Assembly (NCBI RefSeq): GCF_000568255.1
Contig: NZ_KK037166.1
Span: 5,452,606-5,489,533 of the forward strand
Origin: Kutzneria sp. 744
Lineage (GTDB): Bacteria; Actinomycetota; Actinomycetes; Mycobacteriales; Pseudonocardiaceae
Direction of reading: 5' to 3'
Length of the DNA: 36,928 bases
Shown here: positions 25,908 through 34,438 of the stretch, piece after piece
Numbering within the stretch: position 1 is the stretch's first letter
How the letters are laid out: every line of letters starts with the position of its first letter
Translations under genes and position numbers: made by a program
Notes under the pieces: model-generated
Database searches by the model: none
What the model was told of the DNA's origin: nothing
What the model saw: the letters and a program-made list of their open reading frames with translations, nothing else

Positions 25908-25964
25908 CCACATGAGCTCCACACGTGGCCTCTGATGCCACATGTGGAGCTCATGTGGCATCAG
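25908..25964. repeat. Dispersed CCACATG-tipped hairpin repeat, copy 2
   Basis: Begins CCACATGAGCTCCAC and ends GTGGAGCTCATGTGG, a long inverted repeat of about 15 bp with a roughly 19-nt centre containing a further CCACATGTGG core. Inner sequence differs from copies 1 and 3, but the architecture and the CCACATG tips are the same. Lies between the convergent MFS and ABC-ATPase genes. Confidence 0.7.
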
Positions 25965-26018
25965 GGACCTCGATCGGGGGATATGGGCTGGCAGCGGGGA
26001 TTACGTGCGGTGGCGGGG

Positions 26019-26711
26019 TCACGTGCGGTGACGGGTGCCGATGGGGACGACGAGCGGGGTGCCGGCGACGGGGTCGTCGATGACCTTGGCCTCCAGGTCG
26101 AAGACGTCGCGGAGCAGGTCCTCGGTCAGCACGTCGTGCGGACGGCCCTGGGCGACGACCTTGCCGGCCCGCAGGGCGACGAGCCGGTCGGCGTAGCGGG
26201 CGGCGAGGTTGAGGTCGTGCAGCACCATCACGACGGTCCGGCCGAGCTCGCTGTGCAGGCGCTGCACCAGGTCCAACACGTCGACCTGGTGGGCCAGGTC
26301 GAGATACGTGGTGGGCTCGTCGAGCAGCAGCAGCTCGGTGCCCTGGGCCAGCGCCATGGAGATCCACGCCCGCTGCCGCTGGCCGCCGGAGAGCTGGTCG
26401 AGGGTCCGGTCGGCTAACTCGGTCATGCCGGTCATGGCCAGCGCCTCGTCGATGGCGGCGTGGTCGTCCGAGGACCACTGCCGGTACCAGGCCTGGTGCG
26501 GGTGCCGGCCGCGGGCGACGAGATCGGCGACGGTCAGTCCCTCGGGGGCCTGCGGCGACTGCGGCAGCACGCCGAGCAGCTTGGCAACCTCGCGGGTCGG
26601 CATCCTGTCGATCCGCTTGCCGTCCAGCAGCACCTGCCCGCCCCGCGGTGCCAGCAGCCGTCCCATGGCCCGCAGCAGCGTGGACTTTCCGCAGCCGTTA
26701 GGGCCGATCAC
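26019..26711 (-). CDS. Iron-siderophore ABC transporter ATPase (FecE type), main copy with damaged 5' end
   Basis: 230 aa as written, starting at a GTG (26709-26711) immediately before Walker A (GPNGCGKST). The family normally has about 35 residues before this. Those residues are present upstream ([20 protein letters not shown]) but two single-base insertions near 26800 put the authentic GTG out of frame, so no good start serves them. The remainder is complete: QSPQ Q-loop, signature [17 protein letters not shown], Walker [17 protein letters not shown]-loop LHDLN. Removing the 328-bp duplicated segment restores a single 264-codon gene coupled to the permease. It energises the two FecCD-type permeases. 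Substrate is probably a ferric siderophore, judged from the iron box upstream. Confidence 0.75.
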   Translation of the reverse strand: MIGPNGCGKSTLLRAMGRLLAPRGGQVLLDGKRIDRMPTREVAKLLGVLPQSPQAPEGLTVADLVARGRHPHQAWYRQWSSDDHAAIDEALAMTGMTELADRTLDQLSGGQRQRAWISMALAQGTELLLLDEPTTYLDLAHQVDVLDLVQRLHSELGRTVVMVLHDLNLAARYADRLVALRAGKVVAQGRPHDVLTEDLLRDVFDLEAKVIDDPVAGTPLVVPIGTRHRT

Positions 26712-26826
26712 GGCGGTGATCGTGCCGCCGACGACGTCCAGGTCCAGCCCGTCGACGACCAGCGAGTCGCCGTATCCGAGCTGAATCGACTCGGTCCCGC
26801 ATTCGTGGGCGTCACGCCCGCACCTC
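26519..26826. repeat. Tandem duplication, distal copy (with 26847-27152)
   Basis: 26519-26774 is identical to 26847-27102 at a constant offset of 328 bp. Beyond that, towards 26826, differences become frequent: single G-to-T changes and two one-base insertions. Then the sequence stops matching. A 20-bp non-homologous joint (26827-26846) separates the two copies. Confidence 0.93.
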
Positions 26827-26835
26827 TCAACTAGA

Positions 26836-27141
26836 TCAGCATGACCCGAGATCGGCGACGGTCAGTCCCTCGGGGGCCTGCGGCGACTGCGGCAGCACGC
26901 CGAGCAGCTTGGCAACCTCGCGGGTCGGCATCCTGTCGATCCGCTTGCCGTCCAGCAGCACCTGCCCGCCCCGCGGTGCCAGCAGCCGTCCCATGGCCCG
27001 CAGCAGCGTGGACTTTCCGCAGCCGTTAGGGCCGATCACGGCGGTGATCGTGCCGCCGACGACGTCCAGGTCCAGCCCGTCGACGACCAGCGAGTCGCCG
27101 TAGCCGAGCTGAAGCGACTCGGCCCGCAGTCGTGGCGTCAC
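26836..27141 (-). pseudogene. 5' fragment of the ABC ATPase (proximal duplicate)
   Basis: 101 codons. GTG at 27139-27141 overlaps the permease stop by four bases (GTGA), so this is the authentic start: VTPRLRAESLQLGYGD, Walker [10 protein letters not shown], then [16 protein letters not shown]. After this residue the frame runs into the duplication joint and ends GSC-stop. The product would lack the signature, Walker B and H-loop and could not hydrolyse ATP. It is the missing front end of the gene at 26019-26711. Confidence 0.85.
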
Positions 27142-28193
27142 GCCCGCACCTCCCGGCGCTTGCGAATGATCAGGAACATCAGGTAGGGCGCGCCGAGCAC
27201 GGCCGTGACGACGCCGACCGGCAGCTCGATGCCGAACGTCGTGCGGGCGATCAGATCGGAGACGCTGACCAGCAGCGCCCCGATGACCGCCGAGGCCACC
27301 AGCGGCGGCCGGGCCGTGCCGGCGAGCCGCTGGGCGATCTGCGGCGTGGCCAGGGCGACGAAGAACACCGGGCCGGCCGCCGCCGTCGCGATGGCGGCCA
27401 GGATGACCGCGATGAGGATCAGCGCGAACCGGCTCAGCTCCACCCGGACCCCGAGATTGCGCACGGTGTCGTCGTCGAACTGGAGCGCCCCGAGCACATG
27501 CGCCCCGACCAGCGACAACGGCAGGAACACGGCCAGCGCGACGGCCACCGGCACCAGGTCGGACCAGCTGCGGCCGTTGAGGCTGCCGGTGATCCACACC
27601 AGCGCCTGCCCGGCCTGGCTGATGTCGCCGATGGTGAGCAGCCAGTACGTGAGGTTGAGCATGAAGGCCTGCACGCCGATGCCGACCAGCACCAGCCGGT
27701 AGCCGTCGACGCCACGCCGCCACGCCAGGACGTAGACCAGGGCGGCCGACAGCAGGCCGCCGATCAGCGCCGCCACCGGCAGGCCGATCGCGGCGGCGAT
27801 GGTGGCCGCGCCGCCGTAGGTGCTGGCCAGCACGATCACACCCACCGCGCCGGCCGAGGCGCCGGGCGTGACGCCGAGGACGTCGGGGCTGGCCAGCGGA
27901 TTGCGGGAGATCGCCTGCGTGATCGCGCCGGACACGCCGAACGCGGCCCCGATCAGCAGGCCGGTCAGCGTCCGCGGCAGCCGCAGGTCGAAGACGATGT
28001 ACTGCTCCGCCGCGTCGCCGCCGCCGAACAGCACGCGCAGCACGTCGCCGACGGTCATCGGGAAGTCGCCGAGGCGGATGTTCAGCGCCACCACCAAAAC
28101 CGTGATGGCCAGGGCCACCAGCGGCACCACCAGCGGCCGCAGCCGGAACCTCAGGCCGACCGGGCCGAGCCGCAGGCCCTGCAGCGCCGTCAC
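27138..28193 (-). CDS. FecCD-family iron-siderophore ABC permease (second subunit)
   Basis: 351 aa, about nine to ten membrane helices, type II (BtuC/FecCD) importer fold. Family signatures: LRLPRTLTGLLIGAAFGVSG, ISRNPLASPDVLGVTPGASAG, and near the end VFFVALATPQIAQRL and PVGVVTAVLGAPYLMFLI. The GTG at 28191-28193 overlaps the stop of the first permease by four bases. It forms the channel with the other permease. The open frame extends upstream to 28433 but only inside the first permease. Coupled by overlap to the 5' ATPase fragment. Confidence 0.92.
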   Translation of the reverse strand: MTALQGLRLGPVGLRFRLRPLVVPLVALAITVLVVALNIRLGDFPMTVGDVLRVLFGGGDAAEQYIVFDLRLPRTLTGLLIGAAFGVSGAITQAISRNPLASPDVLGVTPGASAGAVGVIVLASTYGGAATIAAAIGLPVAALIGGLLSAALVYVLAWRRGVDGYRLVLVGIGVQAFMLNLTYWLLTIGDISQAGQALVWITGSLNGRSWSDLVPVAVALAVFLPLSLVGAHVLGALQFDDDTVRNLGVRVELSRFALILIAVILAAIATAAAGPVFFVALATPQIAQRLAGTARPPLVASAVIGALLVSVSDLIARTTFGIELPVGVVTAVLGAPYLMFLIIRKRREVRA

Positions 28194-29203
28194 AGCCGCA
28201 CCATCCGCTTGCGCCGCACGATGCCCACGAACACCGGCGCCCCGATCAACGCCAGCACAATGCCCACCTGGAGTTCGCTCGGCCAGGCGATCACCCGTCC
28301 GATGATGTCGGCGACCAGCAGCAGCACCGCGCCGATCAGTCCCGAGTAGGGCAGCAGCCAGCGGTGGTCCGGTCCCGTGATGAACCGGGCCACGTGCGGC
28401 ACCACCAGCCCGACGAAGCCAATCGGCCCGCACGCGGCGACCGCGCCGCCGGTGAGCAGCGTGATCGCGACGATGCCGAGCAGCCGGGTCCGCGTCACGT
28501 GCTGGCCGATGGACCGGGCCACGTCCTCGCCCAGCGACAGCGCGTTCAGGCCGGGGGCGTTGGCCAGCGCCAGGACCAGGCCCACGGCCAGGAACGGCAG
28601 CACCTGCCCGATGACCACCGGGTCGCGGCCGGCGACCGCGCCGACCCGCCAGAACCGGAACGCCTCCAGGCTCTGCTGGTCGATCACGGCCATGGCGGAG
28701 ATCAGGCCGACCATCAGCGCGCTCACCGCCGCCCCGGCCAGCGCCAGCGTCAGCGGCGTCGGGCCGCCCCGGCCGGCGCTGCCGAGCAGGAACACCAGGC
28801 CGGTCGTGACGACCGCGCCGAGGAAGGCCAGCCAGACGTAGCTGTACAGGCTGGTCATACCGAACGCGAAGATGCCCACCACCACGGCGAAGGCCGCGCC
28901 GCTGGTGACGCCCAGCAGACCCGGGTCGGCCAGCGGGTTGCGGGTGTGGCCCTGGATCAGCGAGCCCGCCACGCCCAGCGCGATGCCGGCCAGCACCGCC
29001 AGCTCGGTCCGTGGGACGCGTAGCGAGCGGATGATGATGTCGTTCTCGGTGCCGGTCGGCGCGACCAGGCCGTGCCAGACGCCGTCGAGGCCGATGGGCT
29101 TGGAGCCGATCGCGATGCTGGCCAAGCCCGCCGCCGCGGCCAACCCGACCAGGACGAGGAGCCCGACGATGCGGCGACGACGTCGCCGCGCGAGTGCGCC
29201 CAC
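28190..29203 (-). CDS. FecCD-family iron-siderophore ABC permease (first subunit)
   Basis: 337 aa. Family motifs: LRVPRTELAVLAGIALGVAG, GHTRNPLADPGLLGVTSGAA, GPIGFVGLVVPHVARFITGPDHRWLLP and LQVGIVLALIGAPVFVGIV. Arg-rich N terminus (ALARRRRRR), then the first helix. The GTG at 29201-29203 has GGAGGGGAGGG directly upstream. First gene of the operon, preceded within 20 bp by an iron box. No binding protein is encoded in the window, so one must be supplied from elsewhere. Confidence 0.92.
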   Translation of the reverse strand: MGALARRRRRRIVGLLVLVGLAAAAGLASIAIGSKPIGLDGVWHGLVAPTGTENDIIIRSLRVPRTELAVLAGIALGVAGSLIQGHTRNPLADPGLLGVTSGAAFAVVVGIFAFGMTSLYSYVWLAFLGAVVTTGLVFLLGSAGRGGPTPLTLALAGAAVSALMVGLISAMAVIDQQSLEAFRFWRVGAVAGRDPVVIGQVLPFLAVGLVLALANAPGLNALSLGEDVARSIGQHVTRTRLLGIVAITLLTGGAVAACGPIGFVGLVVPHVARFITGPDHRWLLPYSGLIGAVLLLVADIIGRVIAWPSELQVGIVLALIGAPVFVGIVRRKRMVRL

Positions 29204-29220
29204 CTGCCCTCCCCTCCGAC

Positions 29221-29239
29221 TTTGGTTAGCCTAACCGCA
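29221..29239 (-). promoter_or_regulatory. IdeR/DmdR (DtxR-family) iron box
   Basis: TTTGGTTAGCCTAACCGCA contains the palindrome GGTTAGCCTAACC, close to the 19-bp iron-box consensus TTAGGTTAGSCTAACCTAA. It sits 18-36 bp before the permease start, so Fe(II)-loaded repressor would cover the promoter or the leader. Confidence 0.75.
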
Positions 29240-29350
29240 GTCACGAGGAGGAAGAGCCACGGCCCACCCAACCCAGGGGGCTGTCCCCCGGCCCATTTTA
29301 CCAACGGAACGGGGTGTCGATCTTGGAGTTGGGCGGGCCTGTGGACAACT

Positions 29351-29380
29351 CGAGGGGCCGCCCTCGCGGACGGCCCCTCG
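29351..29380 (-). terminator. lsr2 terminator
   Basis: CGAGGGGCCG / CGGCCCCTCG, a perfect 10-bp stem, 17 bp past the lsr2 stop. A single DnaA-box 9-mer (TGTGGACAA, 29340-29348) follows it on this strand. Confidence 0.85.
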
Positions 29381-29396
29381 GCAGAAAGCTCGGCGT

Positions 29397-29747
29397 TCAG
29401 GCCTGCTGGTGGTAGGCGTCCAGCACCTCGGCCGGGATGCGGCCGCGGTCGGAGACCTTCATGCCCTGCTTGCGCGCCCATTCCCGAATGGCCTGGTTCT
29501 GCTCGCGGTCCGCGGCGGCGGGACGCGCCTTGCTCACGCCGCCGAGTGGACGGCCGGCGACACGCTTGCGGCCACCGGAACGGCGGGCCGATGCGACGAA
29601 TGACGCCAATCCGTCGCGCAACTTGTTCGCATTGCCGGCGGAAAGATCGATCTGGTACGCCACGCCATCGAGAGCGAACTCGAGAGTCTCACTGGCCTCG
29701 GACCCGTCAAGGTCGTCGATCAGGGCGACAGTCACCTTCTGCGCCAT
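29397..29747 (-). CDS. lsr2: Lsr2 nucleoid-associated protein
   Basis: 116 aa, the actinobacterial H-NS-like xenogeneic silencer. N-terminal dimerisation domain ([28 protein letters not shown] at about 1-28, [12 protein letters not shown]), a basic linker ([12 protein letters not shown]), and a C-terminal DNA-binding domain with [15 protein letters not shown] and the minor-groove AT-hook-like RGR (about residues 101-103). It would preferentially bind AT-rich DNA, such as the insertion in mutY. ATG at 29745-29747 with AGGAGG upstream. It has its own promoter (29820-29848) and terminator, although it lies after lysS on the same strand. Confidence 0.97.
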   Translation of the reverse strand: MAQKVTVALIDDLDGSEASETLEFALDGVAYQIDLSAGNANKLRDGLASFVASARRSGGRKRVAGRPLGGVSKARPAAADREQNQAIREWARKQGMKVSDRGRIPAEVLDAYHQQA

Positions 29748-29819
29748 GAGCGGCCTCCTACACCAAGTACGCCGCGGAAACGGTATCGGCGGCTGCCCGG
29801 AAATCTGCCTTGAGGACAG

Positions 29820-29848
29820 ATTAGCGCATATCTAACGCGCCCCGTCAA
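29820..29848 (-). promoter_or_regulatory. lsr2 promoter
   Basis: On the minus strand TTGACG (-35), 17-bp spacer, GCTAAT (-10). This would start transcription about 65 bp before the lsr2 ATG. The spacer and -10 contain GTTAGATATGCGCTAATC, an imperfect dyad that might be an autoregulatory AT-rich site. Confidence 0.6.
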
Positions 29849-29867
29849 TGGCAGCCGCCGAAACACC

Positions 29868-31376
29868 TCATTCGGGTCGCACGAGTGGGAACAGGATCGT
29901 CTCCCGGATACCGAGACCGGTGAGCGCCATCAGCAGCCGATCGATGCCCATTCCGACACCACCGCTCGGTGGCATTCCGTACTCCAACGAACGCAGAAAG
30001 TCCTCATCCACCGGCATCGCCTCGGCGTCGCCGGCCGCGGCCAGCCGCGCCTGGGCCACCAGGCGCTCCCGCTCGACCACCGGATCGACCAGCTCGGAGT
30101 AACCGGTGGCCAGCTCGAATCCGCGGACGTAGAGGTCCCACTTCTCGGCCAGTCCCGGCGTATCCCGGTGCTCGCGGGTCAGCGGCGAGGTCTCCACCGG
30201 GAAATCGCGCACGAATGTCGGCTCGTGCAGGTGGTCGCCGACCAGGTGCTCCCACAGTTCTTCGACGAGCTTTCCGTGCCCGAGCTTCGGATCCACCTCC
30301 AGCCCGCGCGCGTCGGCGTGCTTGCGCAGCAGCTCGGCCGGGGTCTGCGGGGTGATCTCCGAGTCCAGCGCCTCGGACAGTGACTCGTACATGGTCAGCG
30401 TGGTCCACTCGCCGGACAGGTCGTACTCGCCGCCCTCGGCCAGCGTCACGACCTGCGTGCCCAGCACGGCCTGCGCCGCCTCCTGGATGAGCTGCCTGGT
30501 CAGCACGGCCATCGAGTCGTAGGTGCCATAAGCCTGGTAGAACTCGAGCATCGCGAACTCCGGCGAGTGCGAGGAGTCGGATCCCTCGTTCCGGAAGTTC
30601 CTGTTGATCTCGAAGACCTTCTCGATACCGCCGACCACACAGCGCTTGAGGTAAAGCTCCGGCGCGATCCGCAGGAACAGGTCAATGCCGAGCGCGTTCG
30701 AGTGCGTGACGAACGGACGAGCGGTGGCGCCGCCCTGCAACGTTTGCAGCATGGGCGTCTCGACTTCGAGGAAACCCCGGCCGTGGAACGATTCACGCAG
30801 CGATCGCACAACGCCCGCCCTTGTGCGGACGGTCTCCATCGCCTGCGGCCGCAGGATCAGGTCGACGTAACGCTGCCGAATGCGCGTTTCCTCGGCCAGC
30901 TCCTTGTGCGCCACCGGCAGCGGGCGAACGGACTTGGCCGCCATCCGCCACTCGTCGGCCATCACCGAGAGTTCGCCGCGGCGGGAGGTGATGACCTCAC
31001 CGTGAACAAATACGTGATCGCCCAGGTCGACCGTGGACTTCCAGTCGGAAAGGGCCTCTTCGCCGACCTGCGCGAGGCTCAGCATCGCCTGGAGTTCGGT
31101 TCCGTCACCCTCACGCAACGTGGCGAAGCACAGCTTGCCGGTGTTGCGGACGAACATGACACGGCCGGTGACGCCGACGATGTCGCCGGTCGCGGTGTCC
31201 GGGGCCAGATCCGTGTGCGATTCACGGACCTCGCGCAGCGTGTGGGTGCGCGGCAGCTCGACCGGATAGGGCGACACCCCCCGTTCCAGCATCCGCTCAC
31301 GCTTCTCCCGGCGGATGCGGAGCTGCTCGGGGAGGTCGTCGTCCGTGGCGGAATGGGAAGGGTTGTGTTCGGTCAC
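29868..31376 (-). CDS. lysS: Lysyl-tRNA synthetase (class II)
   Basis: 502 aa, charges tRNA-Lys. N-terminal OB-fold anticodon domain (about 65-165), then the class II core: motif 1 around [12 protein letters not shown], motif 2 [16 protein letters not shown], and motif 3 [16 protein letters not shown] near the C terminus. Length is normal for LysS; no membrane or LysX-type extension. GTG at 31374-31376; the ribosome site is weak (TTGTGAG), and a TAACCT element just upstream allows a short or leaderless transcript. Divergent from the methyltransferase gene across 57 bp. Same position relative to lsr2 and clpC as Rv3598c in M. tuberculosis. Confidence 0.96.
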   Translation of the reverse strand: MTEHNPSHSATDDDLPEQLRIRREKRERMLERGVSPYPVELPRTHTLREVRESHTDLAPDTATGDIVGVTGRVMFVRNTGKLCFATLREGDGTELQAMLSLAQVGEEALSDWKSTVDLGDHVFVHGEVITSRRGELSVMADEWRMAAKSVRPLPVAHKELAEETRIRQRYVDLILRPQAMETVRTRAGVVRSLRESFHGRGFLEVETPMLQTLQGGATARPFVTHSNALGIDLFLRIAPELYLKRCVVGGIEKVFEINRNFRNEGSDSSHSPEFAMLEFYQAYGTYDSMAVLTRQLIQEAAQAVLGTQVVTLAEGGEYDLSGEWTTLTMYESLSEALDSEITPQTPAELLRKHADARGLEVDPKLGHGKLVEELWEHLVGDHLHEPTFVRDFPVETSPLTREHRDTPGLAEKWDLYVRGFELATGYSELVDPVVERERLVAQARLAAAGDAEAMPVDEDFLRSLEYGMPPSGGVGMGIDRLLMALTGLGIRETILFPLVRPE

Positions 31377-31433
31377 GGCTCACAAGGTTACGGACTCACC
31401 CGCCGTTACCACGAACCGGATAACTTCGAGGCC

Positions 31434-32189
31434 ATGGCACGCGATGAGTTGATCTCCAGGCGGGCGTCCTCGTTCGGCAGCCGGGCGGCCGACTACGCGG
31501 AACACCGCCCCGACTATCCCGTCGACGCGGTCCGCTGGGCGCTCGAACCCGTCACCGCCGACCGGCCGAAGGTGCTGGATCTGGCCGCCGGCACGGGAAA
31601 GCTGACCGCGGTGATCACCGGACTCGGGCTGGAGGTCGTCGCCGTCGAGCCGGACGACGCGATGCGGGGCGAGCTGGCGGTGCTGATGCCGGAGGTCACG
31701 GCGATGGCCGGCACCGCCGAGCAGATCCCGCTGCCGGACGCCTCCGTGGACGCGGTGCTGGTCGGGCAGGCCCTGCACTGGTTCGACCACGAGAAGGCGC
31801 TGCCGGAGATCGGCCGTGTGCTGCGCCCCGGCGGCGTGCTGGCCGGGCTGTGGAACGACGACGACCTGAGCATCGACTGGGTGCGCAACCTCGACCGCAT
31901 CCACTCCTCGACCGACAACCGGCAGAACAAGCGGGGCATCGACCTGCCGGTGGAGCTGGGGCCGTTCGGCGAGCTGACGCATGGCGAGTTCCGGCACTCC
32001 CAGCGGCGGACCGCGGAGTCGTTGGTCGCCACGGCCAGCACGCACTCGCTGTTCCTGACCATGGCCGAGCCGGAGCGCTCTCAGACCCTGGACGCGATGC
32101 TGGCGTACCTGAAGTCGCAGCCGCAGACCGCCGACGGCGAGTTCGACTACCCGCTACGAACCGAGGTCCTCCGCACCATCCGGCTTTGA
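31434..32189 (+). CDS. Class I SAM-dependent methyltransferase
   Basis: 251 aa, cytoplasmic. SAM-binding motif I VLDLAAGTGKLT (about residues 48-59), acidic tip VAVEPDD (motif II region), and VDAVLVGQALHWFDHEKALPEIGRVLRPGG (methyltransf_11 post-motifs). Substrate unknown; the HWFDHEKAL type is common among actinobacterial small-molecule or lipid methyltransferases, but no assignment is possible. ATG at 31434; the 57-bp gap to divergent lysS holds GATAAC close to the start, so the leader is very short. Followed by the dispersed repeat copy 3. Confidence 0.88.
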   Translation: MARDELISRRASSFGSRAADYAEHRPDYPVDAVRWALEPVTADRPKVLDLAAGTGKLTAVITGLGLEVVAVEPDDAMRGELAVLMPEVTAMAGTAEQIPLPDASVDAVLVGQALHWFDHEKALPEIGRVLRPGGVLAGLWNDDDLSIDWVRNLDRIHSSTDNRQNKRGIDLPVELGPFGELTHGEFRHSQRRTAESLVATASTHSLFLTMAEPERSQTLDAMLAYLKSQPQTADGEFDYPLRTEVLRTIRL

Positions 32190-32205
32190 CGCTCTCCCCC
32201 ATTTT

Positions 32206-32268
32206 TTCGCCACATGTGGCGCACATGTGGCGCCTGAAGTCGAATGTGCGCCACATGTGGAAGAAAAG
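32206..32268. repeat. Dispersed CCACATG-tipped hairpin repeat, copy 3
   Basis: CCACATGTGGCGCACAT at one end (read on the minus strand) pairs perfectly over 17 bp with ATGTGCGCCACATGTGG at the other, with a 17-nt centre. The element is flanked by a T run on the left and an A-rich run on the right. It lies between the convergent methyltransferase and coaX genes, so it could act as a bidirectional terminator. Its minus strand matches copy 1 at 49 of 55 positions. Confidence 0.8.
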
Positions 32269-32290
32269 TGGAGGGGTAGGGCGTCGGGAG

Positions 32291-33064
32291 CTACGAGGCG
32301 TTGCGCTCGTAGACCAGGCGCAGCCCGAGCAAGGTCAACTCGGGCACGTGGTGCTGGATCGTCTCCGACTCGGGCACGATCACCGGCGCCAGGCCGCCGG
32401 TGCCGATCACGTTCACCGGCCCGGCGCCGGCCGCCGCCAGCTCGCGGGTCATCCGCCGGACCAGGCCGTCGACCTGGCCGGCGTAGCCGTACAGCAGCCC
32501 CGACTGCAGGCACTCCACGGTGGTGCGGCCGATCACCGACCGGGGGCGGGCCACCTCCACCTTGCGCAGCTGGGCGCCGCTGACGGCCAGGGCCTCGGCG
32601 GAGATCTCCACGCCGGCCAGGAACGCGCCGCCGAGGAACTCGCCCTTGGCAGTGGACACGTCGATGTTGGTGACGGTGCCGAAATCGGCCACCACACAGG
32701 CGGTTCCGTACAGATGGTGAGCGGCCATCGTGTTCACCAGCCGGTCGCCGCCCACCTCCTTGGGGTTGTCCACCAGCAGCGGCACGCCGGTCCGCACCCC
32801 GGGCTGCACCACGATCCGCGGCACGTCGCCGTAGTAGCGGCCGAGCATGACCCGCAGCTCCCGCAGCACCGCGGGCACGGTCGACAGGGCCGACACCCCG
32901 GTCACCTGATCGGCGAAGGCGCCGAGCATGCCTCGCATGCCCAGCGCCAGCTCGTCGGCGGTCATCCGTGCGTCGGTGCGCATCCGCCAGTCGTGCACCA
33001 GCTCATCGCCCCGGTACAGGCCGAGGGAGATGTTGGTGTTGCCGATGTCCACGCACAGCAGCAC
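32291..33064 (-). CDS. coaX: Type III pantothenate kinase
   Basis: 257 aa, phosphorylates pantothenate, the first step from the vitamin to CoA. ASKHA fold: P-loop-like VDIGNTNISLGL at the N terminus, GxDR signature GGDRLVNTMAAH, catalytic VVADFGTVTNIDV and the Gly-rich VIGTGGLAPVI. The DFGTVTN motif is a slight variant of DFGTATT. GTG at 33062-33064, six bases after the panD stop. Last gene of the panG-like-panC-panD-coaX operon. Type III kinases do not respond to CoA feedback. Confidence 0.95.
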   Translation of the reverse strand: MLLCVDIGNTNISLGLYRGDELVHDWRMRTDARMTADELALGMRGMLGAFADQVTGVSALSTVPAVLRELRVMLGRYYGDVPRIVVQPGVRTGVPLLVDNPKEVGGDRLVNTMAAHHLYGTACVVADFGTVTNIDVSTAKGEFLGGAFLAGVEISAEALAVSGAQLRKVEVARPRSVIGRTTVECLQSGLLYGYAGQVDGLVRRMTRELAAAGAGPVNVIGTGGLAPVIVPESETIQHHVPELTLLGLRLVYERNAS

Positions 33065-33070
33065 AGGTGG

Positions 33071-33535
33071 TTACGCCTCCGCCTGCAGCAGCGCGTCCAG
33101 CCGGGCCGCGTCGGAGGTCTCGGGGTGCATCTCGCCACCGGAGCGCAGCCCGGAGCCGAACGGCGCGTGCGCGGGATCGTCGCCGCGGTCGAGGATCCGG
33201 TTGTCGGCGTCGACGAACACGATCTTCGGCCGGTAGGCGATGGACTCGATCTCGTCCATCACGCCGTAGGAGATGAGGATGACGAGGTCGCCGGGGTGCA
33301 CCAGGTGCGCGGCGGCGCCGTTGATGCCGATCACGCCGCTGCCCCGCTCGCCGGGGATGACGTAGGTCTCCAGGCGGGCGCCGTTGGTGATGTCGACGAT
33401 CGCGACCTGCTCGCCGGGCAGCAGGTCGGCCGCCTGCATCAGGTCCTCGTCGATGGTCACCGAGCCGACGTAGTTCAGGTCGGCCTGGGTGACGGTGGCT
33501 CTGTGGATCTTGGACTTCAGCATCGTACGGAACAT
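33071..33535 (-). CDS. panD: Aspartate 1-decarboxylase (pyruvoyl-dependent)
   Basis: 154 aa, makes beta-alanine from aspartate. The self-cleavage site Gly24-Ser25 in NYVGSVTID generates the pyruvoyl cofactor. Conserved NGAAAHLV and DLVILISYG follow. The C terminus is longer than the E. coli enzyme (126 aa) by about 28 residues, as is common in actinobacteria. Starts [16 protein letters not shown]. Separated from panC by 12 bp and from coaX by six. Confidence 0.96.
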   Translation of the reverse strand: MFRTMLKSKIHRATVTQADLNYVGSVTIDEDLMQAADLLPGEQVAIVDITNGARLETYVIPGERGSGVIGINGAAAHLVHPGDLVILISYGVMDEIESIAYRPKIVFVDADNRILDRGDDPAHAPFGSGLRSGGEMHPETSDAARLDALLQAEA

Positions 33536-33547
33536 GTCCGCCCCCTC

Positions 33548-34438
33548 TTACTGGTTCGCGACCACGGCGCCGAGCTGCACCGAGGCGTTGTCGATCAGCC
33601 GGGTGGTCCCGACCTTGGCGGCGACCAGCAGCCGCGCGTCCCCGGTCGCCGGCGCGGGGCCGAGGTCGGGGGAACGCAGCTCCAGGTAGAACACGTCCAC
33701 GCCGTCCTGGGCGGCCAGCACGTCGCCGGCGGCCTTCAGCGCGGCCTCCGCGCCGTCGAAGCCGGCATGCCGGCCCGCCGCGAGCGCGGCCGACAGGGCC
33801 ACCGCGGCCTCGCGCTGCTCCTTGGACAGGTAGACGTTGCGTGAGGACAGGGCCAGGCCGTCGGCCTCCCTGATGATCGGCACGCCCACGACCCGCACGT
33901 CGAAGTGCAGCTCGCGGACCATCCGGCGGATCAGCGTGAGCTGCTGGTAGTCCTTCTCCCCGAAGAACGCCATGTCCGGCCGGACGATGTTGAACAGCTT
34001 GGCCACCACCGTGAGCACGCCGGCGAAGTGGCCGTGGCGGACCTCGCCCTCCAGCTCGTCGCCGAGCGGCCCGGCGTGCACGGTGATCTGCGGCGTCTCC
34101 GGGTAGATGTCCTCGACGCCCGGGGTGAACGCCAGCTCCACGCCCTCGGCGCGCAGCTTGGCCAGGTCGTCCTCCAGCGGCCGCGGGTAGCGGTCGATGT
34201 CCTCGCCCGCCCCGAACTGCAGCGGGTTCACGAAGATCGACACCACCACGACGGTGCCGGCGAACCGCTTGGCCCGGCGGATCAGCTCCAGGTGGCCCTC
34301 GTGCAGCGCGCCCATGGTCGGCACCAGCACGACCTTGCGGCCGGCGACACGCAGCGCCCTGGTGACCCGGCCCAGCTTCTCCGGGCTGGAGTGCACGGTC
34401 AGCTGCCCGGGCGCGTAGTCGGTCCGGGTCAGGTTCAT
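33548..34438 (-). CDS. panC: Pantothenate synthetase
   Basis: 296 aa, joins pantoate and beta-alanine using ATP. Nucleotidyltransferase superfamily HIGH-like motif [17 protein letters not shown] (His-x-x-His), followed by [35 protein letters not shown], and [11 protein letters not shown] (KMSKS-equivalent). ATG 34436-34438 overlaps the stop of the upstream gene by four bases (ATGA). Length is normal. The pathway also needs PanB, which is not in this window. Confidence 0.96.
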   Translation of the reverse strand: MNLTRTDYAPGQLTVHSSPEKLGRVTRALRVAGRKVVLVPTMGALHEGHLELIRRAKRFAGTVVVVSIFVNPLQFGAGEDIDRYPRPLEDDLAKLRAEGVELAFTPGVEDIYPETPQITVHAGPLGDELEGEVRHGHFAGVLTVVAKLFNIVRPDMAFFGEKDYQQLTLIRRMVRELHFDVRVVGVPIIREADGLALSSRNVYLSKEQREAAVALSAALAAGRHAGFDGAEAALKAAGDVLAAQDGVDVFYLELRSPDLGPAPATGDARLLVAAKVGTTRLIDNASVQLGAVVANQ

